Part shown: in pieces, positions 45,701 to 55,593 of the stretch
Numbering within the stretch: position 1 is the stretch's first letter
How the letters are laid out: each line of letters begins with the position of its first letter
Made by a program: the position numbers and the translations under genes
Notes under the pieces: generated by a model
The model's database searches: none
The model's input: only the letters and a program-made list of their open reading frames with translations
Told to the model about the DNA's origin: nothing
Assembly (NCBI GenBank): GCA_033819885.1
Contig: JAQYUZ010000006.1
Span: 372,001 to 436,000 of the forward strand
Reading direction: 5' to 3'
Length of the DNA stretch: 64,000 nucleotides
Source of the DNA: Microbotryomycetes sp. JL201
Taxonomy: Eukaryota > Basidiomycota > Microbotryomycetes

Positions 45701-47242
45701 GGCGTTGCCGCCGAGCGAGTCTTGAAGCAGACGAGTCAACTTGGAATCCCTGTACGGTACGTGTGTCGACTTTTTGGTCGGGTCGCCAAGTGCGGAGATC
45801 ACGTTGCCTAGAGCGTGTAGACCAGAGTTGATCGAAATACCCTCCTTGACACGTTCTCCCGCTGCCGCGGTACGTTTGAGCTGCACAGAAAATATCAGTA
45901 CCTGCTGTAGAAAGAAGGCAGCTTGGACTGACTCTCTCCGAGCCAGCCAAATCAACAAAGTGGAATTTCGAAGTGAGTGTCGTCCAGCGCTCAGTTCGTT
46001 CCTCTTCTGGCGACATGGGTTGACTAGCCGATCCTGGCGTGCGCAAACCGAGACCAAGTCCTATGCGGCTGCCAGGACGATCTTGCGTCGGTGTAGACGA
46101 GCGAGATCCTGGGGTTGGACTCGACACACGGGGAAGCATCGAGGCTCTTGACGGCAAGCGAGTATGCGGCGGCGAGGGCGAGGTGGGCCGAGCCGAGCCG
46201 CTTGATTTGCGTTGTTCGAGCGTCAGCGAGAAGATCGCATGCGATCGCGATGATTGGGCGTTCATGTCTGTGGCGCCAGTCTGACGTATCGACGATCCTG
46301 CCGTAAGGTGGCTGGAGAATGAGCACCACGAAATCAGTTGCTGAATCGTACGCTCAAGCTATCCTGCCTTACTTCATGACTTCAGCAGCGCTGTTGACCG
46401 TTACTTCCTTGAGTCCGCTCCATATGATATTTCCCTTGACGTCTTCGCGGATCTGCACAGTTGCTCGTGCTTCGCGCTCGCCCGCCAGCAAGTCAATCAA
46501 GTCTTCATTGTAGATTTCGACGTACGACAGCTTGACTTTGAAGGTGACTTTGCCCTTTGAATGCTTTGACATGTCGTTCATTCTTTCAAAGATCTCGTTG
46601 ATTGCCCTGGGCGTGATTCCAAGCCGGTCCTCGTTCCAATCCGGCGAGTGCAAGGCTTCAAACGTGCGATCCGTGCCCATCGTGTAACTTTTTCCTGATG
46701 AAGTTTGTCCGTACGCGAGAATTGTGACGTTGAAGCCGTCCAGGAATGCATCGACGAGCGGACCAGCCTGATCGTACACTGCGCCCTGTCCTTCTTCAGG
46801 TCCGATGACACGATCAAACGTGAACAAGGCCTTGTTGCCGACACTTGCATTCTTTGAAGGGGTCGCCTGTGTCGAAGCAATCGCGACTGGCGCTTCAATC
46901 TGGATCGTTTGCTGGTCACGTGGCTGTACGACTACTTTTTGAAAGCGTGCGCCGAGTTTGGCAGCTGCAGAGTCGGGCGGTCTGATTCGTACAACTGTGG
47001 TCCAGACACCATGCCGCGCGCATCGCCGCGAGCAAGTGAGGGCAGCCAAACCAGATCATGACAAGGTCAGTGCACCGTCATGCAGAACAGAACACGAGAC
47101 AGCGGGCGACGGGCCGGGTGCGAGACAGCATATCAAGTCGTCATGACTCACCGACTTTGACAGACGTCGTGTTGGCTGCGTGTCCCAGGACCATGCTCTC
47201 GCGCCTGGAGGCCCTGATCGGACTCGCCAGCACGCCCGACAT
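39785..47242 (-). CDS. Kinesin-4-like motor with very long coiled coil
   Basis: N-terminal plus-end microtubule motor. Exons: 47152-47242, 46373-46994, 45933-46311, 43453-45880, 40935-43399, 40351-40878, 40053-40285, 39879-39985, 39785-39798; 2288 residues. Motor motifs: [22 protein letters not shown] (P-loop, about residue 127), [11 protein letters not shown] (switch I) and DLAGSER (switch II, about 355). The neck [17 protein letters not shown] is typical of kinesin-4 (KIF4/KIF21). A Ser/Pro-rich insertion of about 65 residues separates switch I from switch II. The stalk is nearly 1700 residues of coiled coil, His/Glu/Ala-rich, with a 54-residue repeat array. The C terminus is KSKFNCF, encoded in part by a 14-nt last exon. 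One intron (40879-40934) is GC-AG; two use GTCAGT. Class assignment is from neck and layout. Confidence 0.92.
42249..43025 (-). repeat. Five-unit 54-residue coiled-coil repeat inside the kinesin stalk
   Basis: Within kinesin exon 5, successive units start [36 protein letters not shown] and ELEHLQTEL. Four are exactly 54 residues and the third is 43, short by one 11-residue hendecad. Units share His near positions 16, 30, 41 and 52 and a unit-final H-x-A motif. The first degenerate unit after the array starts ELAVVKALL. Confidence 0.75.
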
Positions 47243-47516
47243 CGCGTCCGCACGACGCTGCACTTGCTCACTCCTCTGCGTTACGAGTGAGCGGTTTGCG
47301 GCCTTAGGCGTCTCCTTCGGGGTTGCTACGAGGCGACAAAGAAACGGCCCGTCGACGATCGCAGGCGCGACGATCACCCGCAGCACTGGCTTTATATTCA
47401 ATGTATCGTCATTGGCACCATACAAAAAAGGGCGAACAAAACACAATTTCACAACTACGATATCTTGGCCGTTCGAGTACCGCGGTCGTCTTCTAAACCA
47501 GTCTCGAGAAATACAT

Positions 47517-50500
47517 TTACTGCACGCTGGCAACGATGCCCTCGGACTTGACGAGAGCGGCAACCATCTTGGCAACTTCTTTGCGACGTTGCACAACGCT
47601 GTCGCTCTCCTTGAGCACCTCGTCTGCAATAACGACAATTCCATCAGCGGCGAGCACCTCTGTTGAGAAAAAGGACGTACCCATCACGTCAGGCTTGTAC
47701 AGTTCTCCCAGCAATTCCCGCTGCAAGTCATCGCGAGCCTTGAAGACGAGGTTGAGCATGATGGCTGAGAACGGCAAAATTTCATTCAGTATGTCAGCCC
47801 TGATTCCAAACCAAGGGCCAACTGACCTTTCGGAACCATGTCGATCAACGTTCGCTTCGACAAGGAAAAGTACGAGGTGATCAACAGCTTGATAACCTCA
47901 GTCTCCATCTGCTCGCGCTCGGACAAGGTTCCTGATGCTCGCAAGACCGGCGGCGGCTGAAAGGCAGCGGCAATCTTAGCGCCTTCGACATCCGCCAGCA
48001 AAGCATCCGCCTCGCTACTTACCGCATCCATAGCAGCGGCGCCCTTCTTATTCGTGGCGACGAGCGGTTTCTTTCCGCCAGGCCAGAACGAGCCAAAGAA
48101 GCCGTCTTCCTTGCGCAAATCGGCGTCCAGGTCTCGACCGTTGTTGAGTGTGCCAGGAGCGAGTTTTCCGGTCTTGGGATCGTGTGCGGGCGGCGGCGGC
48201 TTGTTGGCTGCCATGCGCTCGGAGACGAGGGCCATGGCTTTGTGGCCGCTGATGAAGTCTGGATGTCCCGTGTTGATATACGTTGCTTCCATGCTTTGCA
48301 AGGAATGCCGTCAATTTCAAGCGCACTACTGGACAATCAGCATGAGACTCACGCCACCAAATCCTGCACGAGCTTGTTCGTTGGAAGCATCGACTTGCGA
48401 TAGAAACCTTGAACCGAGCTAAAGAAGCGATCGCGCAGGGCCGGGTATCGTTTAAAGGTAGTCTATGCGTGACACGAGTATCAAAGGATGCACAAGCGGC
48501 TTTGGCGTCAGCTGTTGCTCACATTTTTGCTCAACAACTGGTTGAGTATCCGCATAAGCTCGTCATACACCAGCTGAGCACACTTGAGAGCCGGCTCTTC
48601 AATGCGTTTGATTTGTTGCTTGATGATGACTTCGAAAGCTTGTGTACCGACAAACAAAGCAGGCGATGAACCCTAAAACGAGGTGTCAGGGCAATCAAAG
48701 GATAGAGCAACTCCTGGCTACTTACAGATGAATTGTACAATATGGTGCGGATGTCAGCATCCTTGACCTGGTCGTACGGGTCCAACGACTTGACGCCGTT
48801 TGCAAATAGCTCGTGGAAGACAAAGCTGATGCGAGCACCTCCAGAGAGCTCGTTCAAGGACAAATCACTGGATGAGCCATCGATAGCCGTGCGGAACTCT
48901 GCGCAGAATTCAGTGATGATCTGAAGAACAACGTTACTCTGCAAACGCAAACATGTCAGAAAATGGTTGAGACAAGCTTGTCCAATGCGGCTCACGTTGT
49001 TGCCCTCTCCTTGAGGGCCCCCGAGTGATGCCAACTCTGTCTCGTACTTGACCAAATTTGCAGAAATCTTTTGCTTGATGTCGGGTAGTGTCGCCTTGAT
49101 GTGATGCATCAAGATCTGCGGTAATTGGCATCATTTTTAGCTTGCGTCCGGCGTGATCTAGCAAATGCTTTCGCAGCGCACAGTATTCAGGCGGCGAGTC
49201 AGATAAGGTGTTCCGCAGTATGAAGCCTTGCTTCGATAGCTCGGGTGATTCTCGAAAAATTCGCGCTCGGCCTCGAGGGCGGCCGCGATAGGCCGCTTCT
49301 GGTCAATGTCCTTTTGACCACGGTTGACGACAGGAACGTAACCAAGTCGAAGCGGGATGATGCGTCCGGCCAAGATGTCGACGACGTCAGTTCCTTGGTC
49401 CCTGAGTCCACGGAACGAGGCTATCAGCGGCTGGGAGGTTTGCGGGCGGACCATCAACACACATCAAATCGACCTTGGTCAACACGCCAATCGTCCTTGT
49501 GCCCTCTGGATCAACCTCGCGAGCAAGTTTGAGACCGTCAGAGTTGGCCAAATCCGTGTTAGCAGCCGTGACTGCGAGGATGATCGAGTTGGGCTTCATG
49601 ATAAACTTCAAAAGCATTTCTCGAATCTGCCTCTCAATGTCGCGAGGCTGGTCACCCACGGGCACCTGAATCGTCCGTTTCGATTAGTGAAATGAGCAGA
49701 TCTGACTGCGAAGCGTCTCTTGCCTTCGTCAGACCCGGCAAATCGATGAGTGTCAACGTCAAGACGTGTGGCGAGAAGATGCGCAGGCCGATGGGCAGAG
49801 GAGAAATACCTGCGTAGAGAGCTTGCGGTCAGACCACATGCCAAAACAGTCACCAACAGCACTGACCGGCATTCTTGCCCGTCTTGAGCTCGGTGTCCGC
49901 AACAATCTCGTCTCGGATCTTGTTGAAGTCGTAGAACTTCTCTCCGGGTTTATGAAGCTGTGCCGATGCGAATCAATGGTCGTTGATTCAAACTCGCTCG
50001 ACACCGCGATGCACTCACGAACTCGCCCCATTCGTCTGGGTTGCTAGCCTTGTCCGAGGTCGGCTTCGAACCTGCTTCTCCTGCGCGTGACATCAGACTC
50101 GTCCGATTCTGTCGGCTGAAAGTGACAGGATGACGTACCATCCTTGCCAGAGCTCGTAGCAGGTCGATGGATTAGTTGAAGCACGAGAGGCCGTCGCGTG
50201 ACGATACCAGCTGTTGACGGCCTCATCAGATTGGCAAAAGGTAGGCAAATACCGTATGATACTCACTTCCTCGAGGCAAGAAGTCGCGGCCGACAATGTT
50301 CTACGGGAGCGAGACGAGACATGGGCGTCAGTGCACGCGCTCGGGTGGCCCAGTCACGAGAATACGTGTGAGGCTTACTTCGAGCACTGACGATTTGCCG
50401 CTGCGTAGTACGACGAAGGAAAGAAAGAATACGGTCTCAGCAGATCTGTATCGAGCTGCGCGCAGTGCACACGACCTGTCACGGCTTCGGCAGGCTCACG

Positions 50501-50766
50501 ATGATTGCGAACCAATGACTGCAGCGAAGCAGGGACGCGTACTGTCAGCTGGCATTGTAATTGGCATGATAAGCCTGCGCAGTCTTGGCTCACCGGCAAT
50601 CTGAGGCAGATCAATCGGGTTCGTCGAGATGGACGCCGCTGCGAACGCGTCTTGCAATTTCTGTGTACCACGAATGCGGACGAGGTTAGCAGATGATGGC
50701 TCGAAAGCATCTGAATGCGGTGCCACTTGCGTTGACGGTGGCGATCAAGCCCTCCATAGCGGCCAT
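47517..50766 (-). CDS. VPS1: Dynamin-related GTPase Vps1
   Basis: Large GTPase for vacuolar sorting, endosomal and peroxisomal fission. Seventeen exons: 50731-50757 (or 50766), 50594-50660, 50500-50518, 50379-50400, 50267-50300, 50139-50210, 50019-50080, 49867-49957, 49724-49809, 49463-49665, 49182-49401, 48996-49115, 48726-48938, 48523-48672, 48353-48462, 47827-48293, 47517-47764; about 736 residues. G1 is GSQSSGKSS, G2 [11 protein letters not shown]3 DLPG, G4 TKVD. The middle domain ([34 protein letters not shown]) and [11 protein letters not shown] match Vps1 rather than Dnm1. The GED is [20 protein letters not shown]. Two introns are GC-AG (donors at 50730 and 49723), two use GTCAGT, and one intron (48939-48995) is stop-free and in frame. 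Exons 3 and 4 are 19 and 22 nt. Confidence 0.95.
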
Positions 50767-51003
50767 GACGGGCAAGTGACGCGCGGCGGAAGTGGGCTTT
50801 GTTGTTCTCGAGTTGCGCTGGACAAAGGGGTCGACAGCACTCTTGACAGCAATCACACGTTGAAGCCGAAAGAGGCAGAAGACGCGGTTAAAGGAGGAAC
50901 AGAAGACGGTGGCTCAACCAGTCATGCTGCTGCGCGTGGTTCACGACCAATAAATTCAAACAACAGACAACACCTATCATAACTATATGCACAATCACAT
51001 TCA

Positions 51004-52304
51004 TCACACGTCGTCTGCCCATTCACTGTACGTGTCTAGCATCGCAAGCTCTCGTTTGACCGCAGCTCTCGCACACCCGTCGAGCTCCTTCGACACTAGC
51101 GTAATGATTTTCTAGTGAAAGAACCCGGAGAGCGAGAGTCAGTCACCTCGATATGCTGCTGTGCATGGGGAATCACCTTGAGACGAGCATCAATCTTGAG
51201 AACAGTCTCCGCCACCGCTGGTGAAACTCCGTTCACGCCAGGCTTGTCGCTTTGAGACAGCAACTTTGAGAAGCCTGATGTCGAACTCGCTGATGGAGGT
51301 TGTGGAAAGCTGGGAGGACGAGCCGGACCTAAGTGCGTCGAGATTTTGCGGTACGTCTCAGACAGCACCTCGCACAGCGTGATGAACGCCTGGACGTAGT
51401 CCAAATCAAATGGCTTAAGTGCATACAAAGGTTCAGCAATGGATATTGGAGGGATTTGCCCATCCGAACTGACAATGTTGGGCGCGATGAGGTAGGAAGC
51501 GTCGCCATCCGGTCCGCTCGCAGCAAAGTCTGAACCGCCGGTAGTTGACTTGCGCGCGCGCGATGCTACTCGAAACAAGCCCCGTTGCTGTGCGACGTGC
51601 CCGTCAGCTCGCTGCCGGCTTATCGCCTGCCAGCTCTGGCTCACATTCCGTCGATCAAATCGGTCATCTGGCACGGAGTCAAACTCCTGCATGAGTGCCG
51701 ACAAGGCGCGAAAGTAATCTGGCGAAGATGGTATGTCCAAAAGAGCAGACAGGGACATGCCAAGCACAAAGTATCGCGTTGTCCTGGTGGCGCAGTTTGG
51801 AATTAGCCGTGGCGAGAAAGCTATTGGATGCCTGCTTTTGTCTCACCTTGACCTGACGCGTGACGGCTCAAAAAGCTTTGCCAAGTCTGTCTCGTCTAGG
51901 TGCACCGTCTGCGCGCAGAGACTCGGTTACCGAGTCGTGCCTCCAGAGAGCTTGGGCCTACGTTCAGGACTCACATTGAACCAGAACACGCGACCCGAAT
52001 GAGCACGTTTGAGGTAATCAACCATCTGTATTCTCTTTTGGATCGTCGTCCTGACATGATCAAGTGCGATTGACAAGGTAGAGCCTGTTCGACCACCAAG
52101 CGCGCTCAAGTGAGCCTCATGCGAGCCATACAACGCCGCCAGATCTACGAGCGTACCATTGTTCGTTGAGTGAGCTGTGTTGAGCTGGCTGCCGATGCCA
52201 CCCGACCTGTTGCTGTAAACAGACACCTGCAAGGCATCGCCAGTCGGTTTGTGTGAGTATCCCGACCGGTACAGGTCGTATCATGTGCCCACCTGCTCTG
52301 ACAT
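51004..52304 (-). CDS. Conserved fungal protein of unknown function
   Basis: I do not recognise a named family. Exons: 52293-52304, 51975-52226, 51847-51908, 51645-51783, 51147-51587, 51004-51111; 337 residues with every phase closing. The first exon is only 12 nt (MSEQ). The protein looks soluble and largely helical: TLVDLAALYGSHEAHL, IQKRIQMVDYLKRAHSG, a central RTTRYFVLGMSLSALLDIP, then FRALSALMQEFDSVPDDRF, LDYVQAFITLCEVLSETY and a C-terminal helix ending SEWADDV. The intron at 51588-51644 is 57 nt, stop-free and in frame, so a plain ORF call adds 19 spurious residues. The middle 70 residues are Ser/Pro-rich linker. The ordered blocks suggest a real conserved fold. Confidence 0.8.
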
Positions 52305-52510
52305 GAGAACAGGCGGGTCTGGTCCACCTCTATCTCGAGGACTCCTGCGGACGTCGATCAACAGAGAGGCTCAAGCAGTGAACTTGCACAATGTCATCGA
52401 CGCACGGCCAAACAATAAAAGAAACCGCAAGTTTGCATTGCATTTTTCCAAGAAGTTGTCAAATACATTTCCACTGTCGAGCGTGTTTGCATAAAAGCTC
52501 GGGCCCCTGC

Positions 52511-53505
52511 TCATCCGTCGAGATCGTCGTAGTGCCTGAAGATACCGTACTCATTAAATGGAATCCTACGGCCCGACTCGATATAGGCCTGAATTCGCTT
52601 GGATTTCTTGATCGTGTCGCGCAGCTTGATCACTCTAGGGTAGTCGCCTTGAATTTTTTCCATGCATTTGGGGAACGCGTAGAACAACTATCAGGCCATC
52701 GACGTTTGACAGCTCAGTACAAGTGCAGCGACACGCTTTAGTATTGAATCTCGCCACACTCACGCCTTCGACCATGTGGAACAGCGCGAGGTCGGCAGGT
52801 GAGACTTTTGGTCCGAGGAATCCAGTGTCATGTAGAGCGATGTTCTTTTCAAAATTACCAAGGAACTTTGGAATGCGCCTCAGTCTGAAAGCTTCTGCAC
52901 GCTTCTTGGCCTCGTCTTTTTGCTCTTCGTAGTACTTTGCTACGTCGATGGGGTGGTGTGTCTCGTGAACTTCATTGTTCAAGTCCAGGATCGTCAAGAG
53001 CTGTCCCATCCAATGGAATGTGCGAATGCTCAACTGCTCGGGCTCGCCCTCCGCCACGCCCGCGCCGTCCAGATCGATTGGTGGCAATCTCGTGGCCAGG
53101 TAGAGAATGATGTTTGAAACATGTGAAATCACCAAATTTCCGTGTTTCAAGACGGGCACAGCGAACGGCAGCGGGTTCTTACCTAAGTACAGAAGCAGAG
53201 TCGGTCAGCGCCGAGGCGAGGCGAGGAGGACAAGCACCTGACAAATCAACGTCATCCATACGCACTCTTGTTCTCGAAGGTACCGTTTACGTATTGTGTA
53301 ATGTTCTGTTGACCATCGACCTGAGGCCCATCCGTGAACTGCACACCGGTCGCCTCGAACACAAGGCGGATGAACTGGCCAGACCATGCCGTCATCACCG
53401 TCAGAAAGCTCAGCACGCAGATAGGTAGAGTGAGGCACGGCAAGTTTCACATACCTCCGCGCGACCTGGAAGGCCAGCATGATAGTGTAGGGAGTAGTCG
53501 GACAT
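52511..53505 (-). CDS. Glutathione S-transferase family protein
   Basis: Cytosolic GST fold. Exons: 53455-53505, 53284-53374, 52764-53182, 52511-52687; 245 residues. The N-terminal thioredoxin-like half contains YHAGLPGRAEFIRLVFEATG, NPLPFAVPVLKHGNLVISH (cis-Pro VPV and the glutathione gamma-Glu-binding region) and IILYLATRL. The all-helical half has FLGPKVSPADLALFHMVEG and KLRDTIKKSKRIQAYIESGR, and ends with GIFRHYDDLDG. Tyr in the first strand is the likely activator. The join NGKNPLPF uses donor GTACCT. Substrate and class (sigma/alpha-like) cannot be set. Confidence 0.88.
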
Positions 53506-53741
53506 GGCTAAAGCTGATTGCGGCCCCACAGACGCAACTTCGGTCATGGCAATGCCGAGCAAGCGGAAATCGAGCAGGCTGTAATTTTACAAACTACACT
53601 TTAAGTTGACTACACACTCGTACAGATTTTTCCGGCACTCGTCGCGTTCAAGTATCTCACTGAGTCAGTCCGTACCTGCGGATTCCACATCGTAGACATC
53701 AGCGACACGAAGCAGGACAGCAGCTGCTACAACCCCTAAGC

Positions 53742-54953
53742 TCACGTGTCGTCTCCGAGTTCGAATACCGCGCCCGCACTGCTCAAATCCTCCATTAAGC
53801 CCTTCAACTCTGCGATCGACTTGTCCGGAAAAATCTCCCGCTTGACCTGGTTGATGTGCGTGCCAGTATGTTCGAATCTGTCCTTGTTAGACTTCAGGAA
53901 GATGAGCACGGTGCGTTGCTCGGCCGGGAACGTAGAGTAGTCAGTTGCTGCCTCGGCTTCGCCGCTGTCGTTGGCGGTGTAAGGATCGTTTCCAGCATAG
54001 CCAACAGCGCCCGCGACACCGTTCATGTCGATTTTGGCTCCCATCTGCGCCAGGCCAAATCAGCAAAAATTGGTCGGGCAGGTGCGCTGTGCTTACGCGA
54101 CCACCATTCCTGTAGTACATCGCCACGTACGCAACCTCGACCATGTGAAAATTGATCTCGTTCATGTCGGTCACTGGTCTTATGCAGTTGCAATTAATCG
54201 AGCGTTTGCCACCGAACGATTTGACTGTGCCGAGGATGCGGACATATGTGTTGTTTCTACGGCATCGCAAGGAGTAGAGGCAAGTGAGAACAAGCTCGCA
54301 CACAGGAACAGACAAAGCGTACTCGATATTTCCAAATTGAGTCTCGCTGTCCTCTGCCGCGTTAGTCCATTGACGCGCGTCAATTTGTCCTGTTGGACAA
54401 ACGCAGACCGCTGAGCGGCCGCAGAAGATGTGCACTGGATGTTATGTCGACACTCACCTGTGCCATCTTCGACCAGGTATGCAATGTTGGTCGTGCTGGC
54501 GGCCTTGTTGCGAACGCATGCGACGAAGGTGATCTGCAGTCGTGTCGGTGCATCAGTACGTATTGCGGTGGCGCGCACATAGCCTTTGTGCGGGCAGTGC
54601 TGCCTCAAAGGTGTGCGGCAGACGCATCGCGACGCGTCGTTGCTCTGCCGCAGCGAGTTGCACGACGGCAGAGGCTTGAGAGACGCACGTCTTTGACCTC
54701 GGCGCCATCAATTGTAAAGTCGGCCTCTGGGTGGACCTGCTCGGCGTTCTGAATCTGGTAGATCGTGACCGGACGCAGCGACTGAGGACCCCGAGCCTGC
54801 CAACACGAGTCGGGAGCGCACACGTTTTGTCAGTCACAGGCATGGCAGAGTGCCAGAAAGTCGCATCTGACGGACCTTGCCGGCGCCCGGACTGTCCTGC
54901 GAGTTTGCCATGAAACCGCCTGCTGCTCCGTAACCTGTTCGTCGCCATCCCAT
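53742..54953 (-). CDS. RFA2: Replication protein A 32-kDa subunit
   Basis: Middle subunit of the single-strand DNA-binding RPA heterotrimer in replication, repair and checkpoint signalling. Exons: 54876-54953, 54689-54796, 54458-54533, 54323-54389, 54097-54256, 53742-54044; 263 residues. An N-terminal Gly/Ser segment (GYGAAGGFMANSQDSPGAG) carries SQ/SP phospho-site candidates. The OB fold includes LRPVTIYQIQNAEQVHPEAD, ITFVACVRN, DARQWTN, VRILGTVKSFGGKRS and VTDMNEINFHMVEVAY. The C-terminal winged helix contains DRFEHTGTHINQVKREIF and ends FELGDDT. The start MGWRRTGYG is chosen because no splice-consistent upstream exon was found. An ACGCGT box lies 120 bp upstream. Confidence 0.94.
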
Positions 54954-55593
54954 GTTTGCGATGGTCAGCATGAAGTCGAGAGGGGTGCACCACCTCTGAT
55001 ATTGTGCCAGGTGACATGGCTACTCACTCATGTCTGAGATGTAGGGTCTAGTACGAGAAACCAGTCGCGAGGACGCGTACTCGGGCAGTGCGCTTTCATC
55101 CAGTTAGGAGGTTCCCATGTGCGTCCCTGTCGATGTGTATCCAATTGTAAAATTGCCGAATTAGCTGAAGCATCTACGACTTCGCAAGCACGGTCGCATG
55201 TGACTCGGACTCGTTAGTCACTGACGATGACAAAGCCGTTTTGCGTCGGTGGTTCGGTCGAGTCGCTGTGGCGCTGCGATCTCGTTTGACTGCAGGCTCG
55301 TGTCGACTCTCATCGATCGGCGTTCAAACGACTTTCTCCTCGGATCTTGGAAACATCTCGACACGTTGGGATCGCCAGTTTTTGACGGACAACAAGTAAA
55401 CAACCGTCGTCGGTCTCGCGCGCCCGTCTCCTCGGCTTCGACGTAGCCTCCGTCGCCTGTCCAGGCTTGCCTGCATCTCTGTCGAGAGACCTAGCCGATC
55501 CAAGGAGGTCATTGTCGCCGTTTGTGCGGCCTGCGTGGCTGCATAGCGTCTTTGCGCGAGCGTTCGAGTGGCTCCTAAGGCGAGGCGAGCCCG
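54954..55593. promoter_or_regulatory. Divergent promoter region RPA32 / P4-ATPase, 640 bp
   Basis: Head-to-head interval with no supported exon, RNA gene or repeat. It holds an ACGCGT (MluI cell-cycle box) at 55073-55078 and an adjacent TCGCGA, 115-125 bp upstream of the RPA32 start. Confidence 0.5.
55073..55078. promoter_or_regulatory. ACGCGT MluI cell-cycle box upstream of RPA32
   Basis: Exact MCB hexamer, the site of the MBF (Swi6/Mbp1-type) G1/S activator in fungi; RPA genes are known MBF targets in yeasts. By chance the hexamer is expected several times per window, so position and gene context are the only support. Confidence 0.4.

Noticed and set aside
55210-55330. Possible tRNA (GGTTCGGTCGAGTC resembles a T-loop)
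   Set aside because: No matching acceptor stem, anticodon stem or A box at the right distance.
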